Under the pieces are notes generated by a model. It was not told the DNA's origin, ran no database searches, and was given only the letters and a program-made list of their open reading frames with translations. From positions 48,874,513 through 48,938,512 of the forward strand of contig CM055870.1 of NCBI GenBank assembly GCA_029582165.1: a stretch of DNA of 64,000 nt, read 5' to 3'. Source of the stretch: Portulaca oleracea (taxonomy: Eukaryota > Streptophyta > Magnoliopsida > Caryophyllales > Portulacaceae). Positions 21,070 through 34,600 of this stretch are shown one piece after another (position 1 is the first letter of the stretch; every line of letters starts with the position of its first letter). Position numbers and translations under genes: made by a program.

Positions 21070-21359
21070 TATACTCCTTTGTGGTTTATGCTTCTATATT
21101 ATGATACCTATTGAGTCTTGCAGTACATGAAATGTTTTGCATGCATCTTATAAATGTCACTATAGCTCATGAGAAATTCGATAATGACGTTTACAGAAAA
21201 ATCTTGAAAGAGGTAAAAAGTGCATGAAACACACATTAGAACTCTCAAGAGGAATACTCAATCAAAATATATATATCTATATGAGTTCATGCAATATGGA
21301 CGCATATTGCATAATCAAAGAAAAATATTATATGATCTAGATCTAAATTATTTATGATT
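21070..21359 (+). pseudogene. Copia RT remnant, second piece
   Basis: The frame broken at 916 continues here: VYS..., then LSLAVHEMFCMHLINVTIA and, after decay, an EEYSIKI stretch. This is the order expected for the central RT of a copia element. It confirms that 917-21064 was inserted into one copia copy. It ends at the direct repeat TTTATGATT (21351-21359), which flanks the inverted-repeat element. Confidence 0.65.
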
Positions 21360-23667
21360 TTTTTTAGGAAGTATTAATATGAGCATTGTGTTTATGTGAG
21401 CATGTGAGCACTAGAGATATGGATCCTTAGATCTTCCATCAATGGATGGGAAAAAATGAAGAGTTTGTCTTTTTTTTCCAGCCTTTTAGGGGAGTGTCAC
21501 GTGAGCTTTGGGAGGAAAAAAAAGGGAAAAACAGCAATTATAGCCCCCCCAATTCCCCAGATACGCATGCCATCAAAACACCCCTCAACCTTTTCTCCTT
21601 CCAAGTTGATCCATCCCCGATTTGGATTTCATCTATCATCACTCAATCCATGTGATTTAGGGTCGTCGACGAGTTGTGTTTGCCTCCAAAATTCCAAATT
21701 CCTCCATATCTATGTATTCCAGGCGATTTAGGGTTGCCAGCGATTTGTGTTTGCCTCCCAATTTTGATTCCTCCATATATTTTCATTCAATGCAACAAAA
21801 TAGATAATTAAAGAAACGTTTGATCTTTGTTCCGCAAAACAATAATTTGTCGATGAATCATGAAGTTGAATGAAGGATTGGGAACTACTTGATGTCCACT
21901 ATGAAAATACTTGATGTCCACAATGAAAAAACTTGATGTCCCCACAAGAAATATTTGATGTCCACATTGAAAATACTTGATGTCCCTAGCTACAAGAAAT
22001 ACTTGATGCCCCCATTGAAAATACTTGATGTTGGGGGAATCAAATTTTTTCCATGCGGACATCAATTATTTTCAGTAGGGACATCAAGTATTTTCATTTG
22101 GGACATCAAGTATTTCTTGTGGGGATATCAAGTATTTTCACTGGGGACATCGAGTATTTCTTGTGATGACATCGAGTATTTCTTGTGGGGACATCAAATA
22201 TTTTTATTGGGGACATCAAATATTACATCGGAGACATCAATATTTATGAAAGGGGAACTCACTTATATTATATACAAGGGATATCAAACTTTTTCGATAG
22301 CGGACATCAAATATTTATAGGATGGACATCAAAATTTATTATGGGGTACTCAACTACTTCAATGTCATGATGGTAATTAAATATATATTCTGTCGATATC
22401 AAGTAATTGTAGGATGACCTTCAAAATATATTATGCAGACATCAACTAATTTCATGATGGATATTAAATATATATTTTGGGGACATCAAACGTAGTTTTA
22501 GAGGATAATAGGCAAATGTTGTACACAATCTCGAGTTAGAGAAGATTAGCAAGCACATGATAGAAGTTGTAAATGCAGATGAGGATAACATTTAATTCTG
22601 CTTCACATGGTACAATTTTGATGTCCATCCTATAAATATTTGATGTCCGCTATGGAAAAAGTTTGATATCCCTTGTATATAATATAAGTGAGTTCCCCTT
22701 TCATAAATATTAATGTCTCCGATGTAATATTTAATGTCTCTAATAAAATACTTGATGTCCCCACAAGAAATATTTGATGTTCCTACAAGAAATACTCTAT
22801 GTCCCCAGTCAAAATACTTGATGTCCTCACAAGAAATACTTGATGTCCCAATGAAAATACTTGATGTCCCAAGTGAAATTACTTGATGTCCTAATGAAAA
22901 TACTTAATGTCCCAAGTGAAATTACTTGATGTCCCAAATGAAAATACTTGATGTCCGCATGGAAAAATTTTGATGCCCCCAACATCAAGTATTTTCAATG
23001 GGGGCATCAAGTATTTCTTGTAGCTAGGGACATCAAGTATTTTCAATGTGGACATCAAATATTTCTTGTGGGGACATCAAGTTTTTTCATTGTGGACATC
23101 AAGTATTTTCATGGTGGACATCAAGTAGCTCCCAATCCTTCATTCAATTTCATGATTCGTCGACAAATTATTGTTTTACGGCACAAAGATCAAACATTTC
23201 TTTCCAGTTCTCTTTTTTATTCTTCCTCATTTCTATTTTGCTGCATTAAATGAGAATATATGGAGGAATAAAAATTGGGAGGCAAACACAAATCGCCGGC
23301 AACCCTAAATCGCCTGGAATGAGTAGATATAGAGAAACTTGGAATTGGGGAGGCAAACACAACTCGTCGGCGACCCTAAATCGCATGGATTGAGTGATGA
23401 TAGATGAAATCCAAATCGGGGAGGGGTCAACTTGGAAGGAGAAAAGGTTGAGGGGTATTTTGATGGCATGCGTATCTGGGGAATTGGGGAGGCTATAATT
23501 GTTGTTTTTCCTTTTTTTTTTCCTCCCAAACCTCACGTGACACTCCCCTAAAAGGCTGAAAAAAAAAGACAAACTCTTCATTTTTTCCCTTCCATTGATT
23601 GAAGATCGAAGGGTCCATATCTCTAGTGCTCACATAAACATAATGCTCATATTAACACTTCCCTTTT
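21360..23667. mobile_element. 2.3 kb foldback (long inverted repeat) element with internal minisatellite
   Basis: The arms 21366-22336 and 22614-23663 are inverted copies of each other, with a loop of about 277 bp. Outer parts (about 21366-21850 and 23150-23663) are unique sequence starting GGAAGTRTTAATATGAGC. Inner parts are arrays of about 22 bp units containing GACATCAAGTATTTTCA or GACATCAAGTATTTCTTG. The unit number differs between arms, which explains their unequal length. A 9 bp direct repeat TTTATGATT flanks it (21351-21359 and 23668-23676) with T-runs between. Nine bases would suit a Mutator-type origin. No transposase was found. ORFs inside are translations of the minisatellite. Confidence 0.82.
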
Positions 23668-24000
23668 TTTATGATTCAAATATAATTGAAACCCTAAATA
23701 AGCTTTGAAAAGAAATAGATCGCTTAAGGAAAGACTTTAAAATAAAAGATATTGATAAAACCAAGCCCTCGAAGTTCTGAAGATCATGATTCCAGATTGC
23801 TTAATGAAAGTGTTTGAAATGGAAGATATTGCCAATATCAATTGTGAACTATTATCTTGGTTTACAAGTTGAATATTTTGATAATGGAGTTTGTGTGCAT
23901 CAATAAACTTATATAGTGCTAAAAGGATCGATGTATACTCTGCATACCTGGTAAAGTATACTAATGATTGTGAGATCACTTGATTTGATAACAGACCCCT
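23668..24000 (+). pseudogene. Copia RT remnant, third piece
   Basis: Frame pieces read EIDRLRKDFKIKDIDKTK, LGLQVEYFDNGVCVHQ and MIVRSLDLITDPFSKS, in the order of the C-terminal half of copia RT. It is decayed, with stops, and is probably the end of the copy at 1-916 and 21070-21359. Confidence 0.62.
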
Positions 24001-25671
24001 TCTCTAAATCTCGAGAGAGTTTTGTTTTAATATATGTAATAGATAATTAAAGAAACAATTACCGGAAAATCAAAAGACACACTTTAAATATTCTATAGGT
24101 TTCAGTTACTATTCACCCATAATGATACATTTACTAATTTACTAATACATCTTTCGGTATTCTTTTATATAAGCCATCACTTTTAACCCCACATAATTTT
24201 CCCACAATTTACAAAGCAAATTTTTTAAGGCAACATTCTATTGTTCTTACTACTCTCTACATCTTATAGTTTTCATTTTCATTTCAAAAAATATTGCATT
24301 TCAAATTTATCTACATCTTATAATTTTCATTTTCATTTCCAAAAATATTGCATTTCAAATTTATATCTAACTTGGATGTTGATTTCTGCAGCTAACATTC
24401 CCAATTACAACTACACATAGATTGTCAATTCATCTCCCCTCAAATAGTGAGGTAAAATATTCTTCCTTTATATTATACTTAATTTCAATTTCATCTTCTA
24501 GCTCTTTTAAAATTAGCTTCATATCCAAGTTACTAGGTAATACATTCGTAACATTGAAAGTTTAATAGATTTAGAGGTACGCCATTTTTCTTATATACAA
24601 TTTCCTATCTGTAAAATATGTTCTAGATACTCTTCTTGATGCTACTAAACTTACAAATGGGAATGGGCCATTGAGGCGTACAAATAATTAATATAAAGGT
24701 GAACACAAACTTTAAATGTCTTCAATTCTACAAATAATAGACATAGTCTTTTTTTTCCATGTTAAACCAACATTCTTTTAAATTGATTGAGTTCAATTAT
24801 AGAGCCATCAAAGGAGAAATAAAGGACATATAAGAACAAACTTTAAATGTCTTCAATTCTACAACAATATCCATAACCCTTTTTTTCATATTAAACCAAC
24901 ATTCTTTTAAATTTGATTGGGTTTAATTATAGAGCCAGCAAATGAGGAATAAGGCACATATAAGAACAAGAAGTGACGAGTGAGGAAGAGACAAGGAGAG
25001 AATTAGGAGTGTCAAGTGTGATAACTATGGATTATGGAAAACTTGAATAGATAGAGAAAAGAGGGGGATTGAGGCCTTGAAGGACGCTGATCATGGTGAA
25101 GCTACGTGGCCTAAGGAACATCAACTGCCACTATCAACGATTGACTAACTTTTTTTTGACAAAATAGTTGATTTGCTTAAATTAATTTGTAGATACCCCC
25201 AACACAAGTATAATTAAATACTTTTATAATTAATTAACTAAGTATTTTATTTTCAAAGTCTATGAATAATTATATAAATATAAATTTTAAGTACAAATCT
25301 AGGTTAATTATAATTTGGGAACAATGTAGTTCCATTAACAAAAGTGATTATAAGAAGTGAACTATTCATTTAAAGTTTTATAAAATACCCTTTCAATGAA
25401 AAGATAATTCTTGAAAACAACAATTATTTATCCATATAGAAACGCCCTATTTGACATAATTGATGTATATTACACACTACTTTTGTAGGAAAACATCAAA
25501 TTCAATGTAACAAATCTCTCTTGCAAGCTCAATCAAAAAAGAAACAGAGAAGGGTAAGAAAACAAAGTAAATTAAATTACCATTTATAAGGGATAATTGT
25601 CACTTTTTAATAATACAATAATCGAAATAATTAACATTGATAACAAAAAAAATGATAATAATATTTGATAT
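24001..25671. repeat. AT-rich intergenic region with two tandem duplications
   Basis: No gene is seen. Two direct duplications are clear: 24257-24310 with 24311-24364 (54 bp units, two or three differences), and about 24701-24833 with 24834-24963 (about 130 bp units containing TTTAAATGTCTTCAATTCTAC). The rest is AT-rich sequence without recognizable coding. Confidence 0.7.
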
Positions 25672-26277
25672 TGTTGGGTTTTATGGCCCAAAATCTATCT
25701 TTGATTGAAGAAGGCGCTGCCCCCTTTGTTTACCCGCTGCCAGCGGCGGTCTCAAGAGGCGTCACACCATAAGACGCTGCAAGCGCGTGTTGGGCGCTGC
25801 CAGCGCTTCCATGCGGGCCTTCTTTTACAACTGCGACGACCCTTCCGTTTGATTTCTAGGTTATATAATATTTAACCTAGTTTCCTTTTCCTTCATTCTA
25901 CTATAAATAGATGTCTCTGTTCACCTTGTAAAGTAGCGGGCGGCGTAGCAGATGTGATTGCCTTCAAAACTCCCCAAGAGGGAGGTATGGTGTTATTTCC
26001 ACATCTTCACCCTACTTATCCCTAGGTTGTGAGAGTGTGTGAGAGTTTATATTTTACCTCTTGTAATATTTCTTTTTACTAGTGGATATTGGTTGCCGCC
26101 CGTGGTTTTTCCCCGATCAGGGTTTCCATGTAAAAATACTGTATATCCCTTTATTTTTTGTTCTCGCCTCTTTATTATTATCCTCGATTTCCATAATCAT
26201 CCTATATTTGCTTCCGCTGCATGTATTCCTAACAAGTGACTAACAACTGGCAACAGATCTGAATCTGATCCCTAACA
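25672..26277 (+). repeat. Probable copia-type solo LTR
   Basis: It starts TGTTGGG and ends CTAACA, with 5 bp flanks GATAT (25667-25671) and GATAA (26278-26282) that match at four positions. A TATA box, CTATAAATAG, lies at 25901-25910. Upstream of it are repeated GC-rich palindromic pieces (GCGCTGCCAGCGC and variants, 25712-25810). Downstream come GTGAGAGTGTGTGAGAG and a T-rich polyadenylation-like area. The right end could instead be 26234 (CCTAACA), but the flank fits less well there. No internal coding is adjacent. Confidence 0.62.
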
Positions 26278-26920
26278 GATAAAATTGCAAAAAAACAATA
26301 ATAGTCGGGAGAACAACAACAACAACAAACAACAAACCTAATACATCAAAAGGAAGAGAACAATTCCAAAAAAAACATTTGCAAATAAATTTCAATGTTA
26401 GTTGATGGATATTATATATAATGATTTAGAACAAACCACTTTTTATTTATACAACATAAATGTGTTATGAAAAATTAAAATAATTAAAATCCTTTACACT
26501 CATTTTTGCAAGGGGCAAACATAACTTGCAAAATTAATAAAAAATAAAAGATAAAAAATGATAAATAAAACAAAATATCTCGTGCATAGCACATATACAA
26601 ATACTAGTTTAAAGTAAAAATGTAAAATGATCTTTTAATAATGAGAAATTGGATTTAAATAATCTAAACTTTGGGCCATAGTAGACTAAATAATCTGAAC
26701 TTTAGATTTGGTTATAAATAATCTGAACTTTGGTCCCCATGGATTCTAGTAGCACGCTACCGAGTTGAGTTGAACTTAACTCGATGGTGGTATAACGTGA
26801 CGGTGGAAGAGGGTGTGTTGACTTGCACAGTCAGCTTTGACTTGACACCTCATCATTCCTATTTTTATTCTCTCTCTTCCAACTCCTTTCTCTCTCCTCT
26901 CTCTCTCCTCTTCTTCCTAA
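26278..26920. other. AT-rich spacer with short repeats
   Basis: No gene seen. A near-direct repeat, AATAATCTGAACTTT, occurs three times (about 26656, 26690 and 26716), perhaps a MITE remnant. A CT-rich run lies at 26868-26918. Confidence 0.4.
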
Positions 26921-27938
26921 CTATGTTGTAAAAGCCGGACCGGACCGACGGGGAACTTGACCGGTCCGGCTCGGAGGTTAGCCCGTCTGACTGGTTTAAC
27001 CGTAAAAAAAAGGCCAACCGGAATGAACCGGACGAACCGGTTGACTCGGCCAAGCCGCGGTCAGACCAGTTTCTTTTTTTAAAAAAATCAGCTTTTCAAA
27101 CAAAACGGCAAAACCTCTGGAAACTTGAAACCTAACTCTTCGACTTCACTCGGCTCTCTCTGCCTCTCCCTCGCCTGGCGCCTGCTGCTGCGCTACCCTG
27201 CCTGCTCCCTCTCCTACGCCTCTCGCCGCTCACCGTCGCAGATCCCGGCGCCGGCCACCAGTATAGGTGAGTCTTCTTTTTTTTTTTGTTTTGTTTTTAC
27301 CTCTTCGCTTCTCTTCTCATTTTCTCAACTCTGGGCTGCTCAGATTCGCTGCTGCTGTTGACTACTGGGCTGCTGGCTGGGAGTGCTCGGCTGCTTGGCG
27401 ACGGCAACTCGACAAGGCGTGATATTCTTCCTCGGGGGGGTTTTCGTAAGTTTTTGAGGATGTGATTTTGGGGAAGCTTACAGTTTTTCAGATAACTATG
27501 CAACTATGGTGGAGCGTCAGAGTTTTCGTGGCTGGAGAAGGTGCTTTCTGCTTTTCATTTTGTGGGAGTTGATTTACAGGCTGGCACCAAATGTTTTTGT
27601 TTTGTAAGGGTGGGGTGATTTACTGATTTGAGTGAATGTTGGTTGTCCCACATTATTGGCCCGCAATGATTCTTTGTTTTGGGCCTGCAAGTGGCATCAT
27701 GCTTTTGGGCTGCGACACTTTTGGTTTTGGTGGTTAGTGCTCGGTTTGTTGACACATATGATACTAAAAGTTGGGCCTTGGCCTTGAATGATTAAAAAAA
27801 AAGAGTTTATAGTTTTTAATCTGAATTTTTTTTAAATTCGTGACCGGTTCATGCCGATTTTGGCCAACTTCAATCCATTCAGCCGGCCAACCAGTTGGCT
27901 CAACCGGTTCAGTGACCGGTCCGATTCTGACAACATAG
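26921..27938. mobile_element. hAT-like non-autonomous element with GC-rich cargo
   Basis: Ends CTATGTTGT... and ...ACAACATAG are inverted, with further inverted matches rich in CCGGACCGG / CCGGTCCG. An 8 bp direct repeat CTTCCTAA flanks it (26913-26920 and 27939-27946), the size made by hAT transposases. Inside, 27130-27270 is GC-rich and coding-like, ending at a possible GGTGAGT donor (27267-27273). This may be a captured 5' exon; the source is not recognized. No transposase seen. Confidence 0.72.
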
Positions 27939-27946
27939 CTTCCTAA

Positions 27947-28666
27947 TAGCCATGACCGTGTGACCGACGCACCGCTTTCAAGACAGTGTTCCACCTTGGT
28001 GCATTTACTTTAATTGCAACAATTGAAGGAAGAGATTAAGAAGAAAAATAATAAGAAGAGAAATAGGGGAAAGATGGGATATTGATATATTTCATTACTC
28101 ATACAAAATGTGTATTTATAAGGCTACAAACTTGGTCTCCAAGCTATAAGTAATATGAACTAATGTAATATTAACGCATATAAAATAGATATTAACAGTA
28201 ATATTTCATAACAGACCAAGCATTATGAGATGATAACTTTACTATAAACTTTGATTTAATCCAACATGACGTGAAGAGATAAACCCGCTAAGATTCCTAT
28301 AATTTGGAACTAATCAATTGCTTACTTCAAGCAAACCCAGCAGTAAGATACCAGGGTTAGTTTGGGCATTATCTGGAAAATAGTTGCGGAAACAGACAGG
28401 ATGCAAGTTCTGGCCAATAGTTGAGCAATTCATCCTTTACCCAACTGTTTCAACTTTCAACTCTTCAGAATTTTCCCAAAATCTCAAGAATTTGGAAACC
28501 TTGATCAGAATTTCACCATTTTCTAAGGTATCAACGTTGCCTCTTCTGCCCTAATTTCTTGTCTACTGATTTCGATTTTACTTAACGCCAGAGAAATTTT
28601 GGAGATTTTGCGAATGATGTTCATCCAGCTTGCATTTGTTGTTCGTCTGATTTTTTGTCGCAGATT
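27947..28666 (+). promoter_or_regulatory. Upstream region and 5' UTR of the lipase gene
   Basis: No coding is seen. A possible 5' UTR intron runs 28528-28663 (donor AAG|GTATC, acceptor CGCAG), ending three bases before the ATG at 28667. No convincing TATA box was picked out. Confidence 0.4.
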
Positions 28667-31600
28667 ATGTATCGAAGCATTTGGTCAAAAGCGTTTATTC
28701 TTCTGTGGTTGCTCTTTGGTGTTTGTTTTGGAAGAGGTATTCTAATTTCCCTTCAAATGATATGTTTTTTTTGTATTGTTTGTTATTTTTATTCCGGGTT
28801 AGAAGTTGGAACATTAGGAAAGTGATAAATTCTTCTGAAGTTGAGTAATTAAGCTATTGCTGCCCTGCTATCTGGATTTATTGAAGGAAGATTGGATGTT
28901 AATGTACTATAGTGTTGGAGTTTAGAAAATATTACACCACAATTTATATTTGGATGTTTGTGGATGATACTTTCATTGCTTTTGGACTTGTGGGTGTGGA
29001 GTCAAGGACCCAAAGTATATGTTTATCTGATTGTCCTGTTATTATTATCTATACCAAGATTGAGTATGAGGATGATTTGATGCAGAGATCATGTGCAAAT
29101 TAACTATATACAATTACATACGCTTAAATTCTTGCATTTTGAACATAAGTAATTACAAATCATTATGAATTACTGTACTATACTATGTCAAAGTACCTAC
29201 AGACTGATACCATATATAAATAATATGGCGAGGCACATTGATATCCAATTTATATCCAATTTTAACATACAGTACATTGTCATTCGATTACCCGCTAAAT
29301 ACGATTAGCATCCAATCTCGCTTTAAGAAAAGGGAGAACCCACATGTAATTTTTAACTGAAGAAAAGACAAACTATCATGTAAGGCCATTAGGCTAATCA
29401 TATTGTAGCCCTCTGAACAGTGAGTCGCTCTGGTCGGAGTATTGGGGTGCTGGTGCACCCAAACAAATTTTGCTATTAGTTTTCTGAATCGTGATATAAT
29501 AGTCGAAGATAATATTTGAGTGTAAGATGAACCTCTTATGCATTTATATTTTTGACACTGTCAAGTTGGGAGATTATTCTGTAGCCATCATGGCCTCTAT
29601 AGCTTCTGCTGTGGTTTGGCTTGTTATTGATGTAGAAAATAGCAAATTGTCCTTTGATTATTATTCTCTGATAGTGTCGTGCATAGTAGTCTTAGAATGT
29701 GCTGTTTGGCATGTTGTTGGTTGCTTTGTTATGGTGTTCTCCACTCTCATTAAAAAGGATCAGGATGAGAAATCTTGCTGACAAGGGGTTGCTTGTGATC
29801 ACAGAGCTTAAGGCTGAGCTACCCAAGTACCATGGTGTTCCTGCCTACAACCATACGCTTGCCACAATTTTGGTAGAGTATAATGCAGCTGTAAGTTCTC
29901 TTCTATATGCAGCTAGTGCTGAAAACAAAGAGCCTTAATTTTCGTGAACTTAAACAACTCTCTCCCCCCCCCCCCCTTTTATGTCTTTCTTTCCAATATT
30001 CATGTGAAGGCTAAAGATCTGTACTCATGTTCTAATTTCTATGCACACTAGGATGTGTCTGGCTTGTTAAGAATTGTAGTGACTGGTCATTGAACAGCTG
30101 ACCTGTTATTCTCTGTATTTTTTATTTCTTAATGTATTTAAAATCAAATGTTACAGGTTGTGCTAATTTCATTCAGTTTGAATGTTACTAGAGGCCTTAC
30201 ATCAGGTGATAAGTGTCAATATTGTGAAAGACATATAGAGATGGTGTCAGAATTGATATGCTTGGCTATGCTGATTTGGAAGTAGATGATTTGTTAATAG
30301 TCTAAATTGGCAGCTGTAATCTCTGTATCCATAGATGTACCGTCAGTCCGTCAGGAAGTTCCCGTGTAAAAGCATAGAGTACATGTGCTTCTTTCTCTCC
30401 TACATTTGCTGCAGAAAATTTACAATACTTGTCATTATAATTCATGCATAGTTGTTTTAAACTTACTCGCCCATGTTAAATGTATGATAATACTTGGTTT
30501 GACTTGATGGCCTCAAAGTAGAATCAATTAGGATCTCAAAAAGGGAATTTATAGGTTGCAAATTGTTGGTTAAGCTTGACTAATCAAGCTCTCATACCCG
30601 GGAACGACACTGACTTATAAAGTGTTGTTGACCTCCTGACTAATCAAGCTCTCATACCCTAAACCCTAATAGAAATCTAGCTGCTTAAAGTTGAAGATAG
30701 GCCTTTTAAACTTAAGCCAAATTACTCAAAGGATAAGCAGTAAATCTCAAAAGAGAGACCTTCTGCTGGGCAAAACTGGGTGCCTTGAGTTCCATGGACA
30801 TTTTGAACTATTCATATGCAATGTTGGAGCTTCTTTTGGACTGGAATGATTCAGGCTTGGTTTTGAACCTATGGCTATGAGGGTTCCATCACAAGGTGAT
30901 CAGATGGGGGGAGGAAAATAGTTGGCCAAACCACCAAAGCCCTAATTGACCTGTATTAGGCCACACTTGCCACCCCAAAAATCCTGGAGTGATGTCATAC
31001 TCAGCATCCACCCTGTACATCAGCAAATAAAGTAGCCTTACACGCGTTATGTTTTATATTTAGTTTTTGGAGTTTGCAAGCTTTGCTTTGGGTGCTAAGC
31101 ATATATAAGCTAATTACCCTTTTCATTTGTCCAGAAACTGTCCATTTAGTCATTTACCAGGTTCAATCGCCGGGATATCACCAATGGGCAATTTTTCAAC
31201 TTTGAGTCATCTTTTGAACTAAATGTCCTTATGAATGGTCCTCGCTTTTTGATAAAAGGCAACATGATATAATTCTAGTTAGAGTTTATTGATATCTATA
31301 GGAACAATATGCAAAGAATTTACCTTTACGACTTGGTATAATGTATTGATGGTTTCACTTGGTTCTCTTGTAGGATAGAATTGTGTTCCTCGCTTGATGC
31401 TCTGTTCTTTATGTGAATCTATCATCACATTACCCAAGCCGACCCAAATTTACCCATTTTTGTCCATATTTTTAACACTCACCTTTTCAACATTTACCTA
31501 AACTTACCTAACCTTACTTTACCCAACCTTACCTTGCCCTTCTAAAGAAGAGACTTCAATGTTGAGCAACTCATAACCCGTAAACTTAAGTAAGATCTTA

Positions 31601-34600
31601 AAAGTTATGAATGGCTAAATATCAGTTTGTTGCTATGAGTTAAAGATTTGAGGGCAGCAAGTTATGTAAGATTGGTATATGTAATGTTATTTAGTTTTTA
31701 GCAAATTGGTAACACAAATCTTCTTGGGAAGTGTTATTGCCTGTGACTTTTAGTAATGACTCCTTACCCAAATGAGTTCCTCCCTTCCATTTTTGTGCAT
31801 AGTTATATGATGCTGCCATTCGAAGAGGTACGCTGTTCATGCTGTATTTGTAATGGATGTAAATACTTATTCAAAGTAGTTTTATTAGAATTGGGAGGTG
31901 AACCAGACAAAATGTTAAACATAAATATCCAAAGTGCATTGCATTCACTACCAACCTAATGTACTAGATTATCTTCATGACGCACTTAAGGTGATCTAAT
32001 TTGGCGCAAAAGGGATTCAGGCATTAACAAAATGATAGCTTATTGTGGGGCTTTGTCCTCTATTTATTGATTTAGTCCTTTCAGGCTTATACCTCGAGCA
32101 TTTTCTGATCTTTGCAGGTCTATGAGTCAGATTTGACAGAATTATTTACCTGGACATGCTCAAGGTGCAATGACTTTACAACGGTAAATGGATGACGATT
32201 GCAAATCAATTTCCTTCAATTGGATTCTGGCACTTGTACTATTTTTAATGTCATGGTCAGTATATCCGTCAAAGTTTGCTTAATATAGTTGTCATGGGGA
32301 TAGGGATTTGAGGTTGTGGAGCTGATAGTTGATGTTGAGCATTGCTTGCAGGTTAGTCTCTTCTTCATTTTGTCAATATTACTTAACAGTATTTTTGTTA
32401 ACCGAAATCTCAATGTTACTGCAGGCATATGTAGGTGTCGCAAAGAATCTGAATGCTATTATAATTGCATTTAGAGGAACCCAAGAGCACAGGTTTGTGT
32501 TCCACTTGATCAAATCTCGTATCTTTCATGCTCCCGTCATTTTTTCTACTTGTTTTCATTCTTTAATGATATATCCTTTCCTTAAGACATTTTCTTTTAG
32601 AAGCTTGTTTATGAGGCTAGTGTGATATTTAGTCGGTGGAGTCATAAAGGTAAAAAGCGGTGGAGGTTTAATATTACTTTATCTTTCAACTAGAAGAAGA
32701 ATAATTGATTCCAGTTGGCAATTAACTAGCAATATTTATGGAAAAAAATAAAGTAATTAGTAAGTCTTTATGTCTAGGATTCAATTGTGAAAGGTTGTCT
32801 ACCTCCATGATAAAAATTGTCTGGGGCTTGTTTTGAGAGTTTTTCTTTTCAAAAAATTCATGCGTCTGATCTAATCTAATATTTTTATTACGGATGAGTT
32901 AGCACCTACTAGACTGTGAGAATGCTTGGCCTGCTCAAGAAGTGCTCCGAATATTTGCGAGTGAACAATCATTTGAATCAGAGTGAACAATTATAATATC
33001 AAAGTGAACAACCTAATACATACGAGTGAACAATTGTATAATCTGGAGCACATACTCCAGGAGCATCTAATAAATTGCAATTCTCATTGACTCAGGCAAG
33101 ACATAATTTTCCTTTGACACTGCTACTGCTAAGTGCTAAGGGACTTAACTGTGAAGCTAGGAGCAGTTTTCCATAACAAGTTTTAGTGGCAAATGGTAAC
33201 AAATTTTTGACCATTGCCATGGGCAGCAATTTTATGTCGATTGTGATAGAAGAAAGGTGTATATGATGCTAGTTTCACTTGGCAGTGAGATGATCTTGGG
33301 AGTCAAATGGTTATGAACTTTACGACTATCTTCTGCAATTTTGTCCGACTTACGGTGGAGTTTACTCATGAACTCATTTGGGAAGTAGCTAGTGATAGAG
33401 AGTAATATGAAGTTAACAGGGTGGAAGGAAGAAGGATGCAACAATTACTAGCCTTAGCAGCCAGGCCACAAATATTGGCAATTCAAGTAGTATTTGTTCC
33501 CAACAGCACCATGTGATGGTGTTGGTGCTGCCACATCTGAGGTAACTAGTCCTATCTTGGCTTAGTACTAATTGGAAGAGTATGGAGACATATGTGGGGA
33601 ACCCAAAAGCCTTCCTCCTTAGAAAGTCATGATCAAAATATCATATTGACAGATGGTGTACCCATATGACCATATCAATGTAAGGTCAAATTGATACCCC
33701 GCCTTATGGAAAAGTGTCATTGAGAAGATTGTGCAAGAAATGTTGGAAGCAGGGGTGGTAAGACCCTATTAAAGCCCTTATTCCATCCCTGCTGACATGT
33801 GGATAAGAAACATTATTCATGGAGGATCTGTGTTCATGATAAAGAGTCGTACAAACATACTAACTATGTTACCTGGACTCGGGATACGGGTGTCCGTGTC
33901 GGACACGGATCCAGGGGTCCGACATGGCATCCCTAAAAATTAAGGACACGGGGACACGGTATCCAAGGGTCCGACACGACAGGGGAAATACGACCCTTTA
34001 GTTGTATAACATATTTAATTATATTAAAAGTGAAATATTATGTATTAATTTTTAAAGACATCCTTAAATTGAACCCAAACATATTTTAATTTAAAGTGAT
34101 TTGGCCCATACAAATAATATTTCAACCCAAAAATAAACAGTCCAAAAAATTACTGTGACTTTAGTTTTAAAATAATCAAAATAAAAAGTAGAAATAATCC
34201 AAAAAAAAACCCTAGGCCCAACTTGAATGCATGTCGTGGCCTGTGAAGTGGCTCTTACGCCTCTTGGTCTTCACGCCTCCCCCCTCTTTCTCTCTCCTCT
34301 CTCCAAAAAAACACAGCACGAAATGAGACTGTGTTTGCTCCCTCTCTCTCTTCTCTCCTATCTCTCACCGGTGACCGGACACCGGCGACTTCTGATCGGA
34401 GAAAACCCACCGGTGGGGTCGCGTCGTCCATTCGACCAAAAGCCCCCAACTACCACCCCGAACACCCACCAATTGGTTGTCCAATTGTTCGATCTAGGAT
34501 TTGTTGCTGACTAGGGTTCGTTCATGGCCGTGCCTCGCAATTCCGGCCAGGTCCGCCACGAGTCGCGTGTCAGGATCCGAGTCGTGTCGTGTCGACCCTG

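Noticed and set aside
21955..23253. ORFs in the foldback arms
   Set aside because: They are translations of the 22 bp minisatellite and carry no gene.
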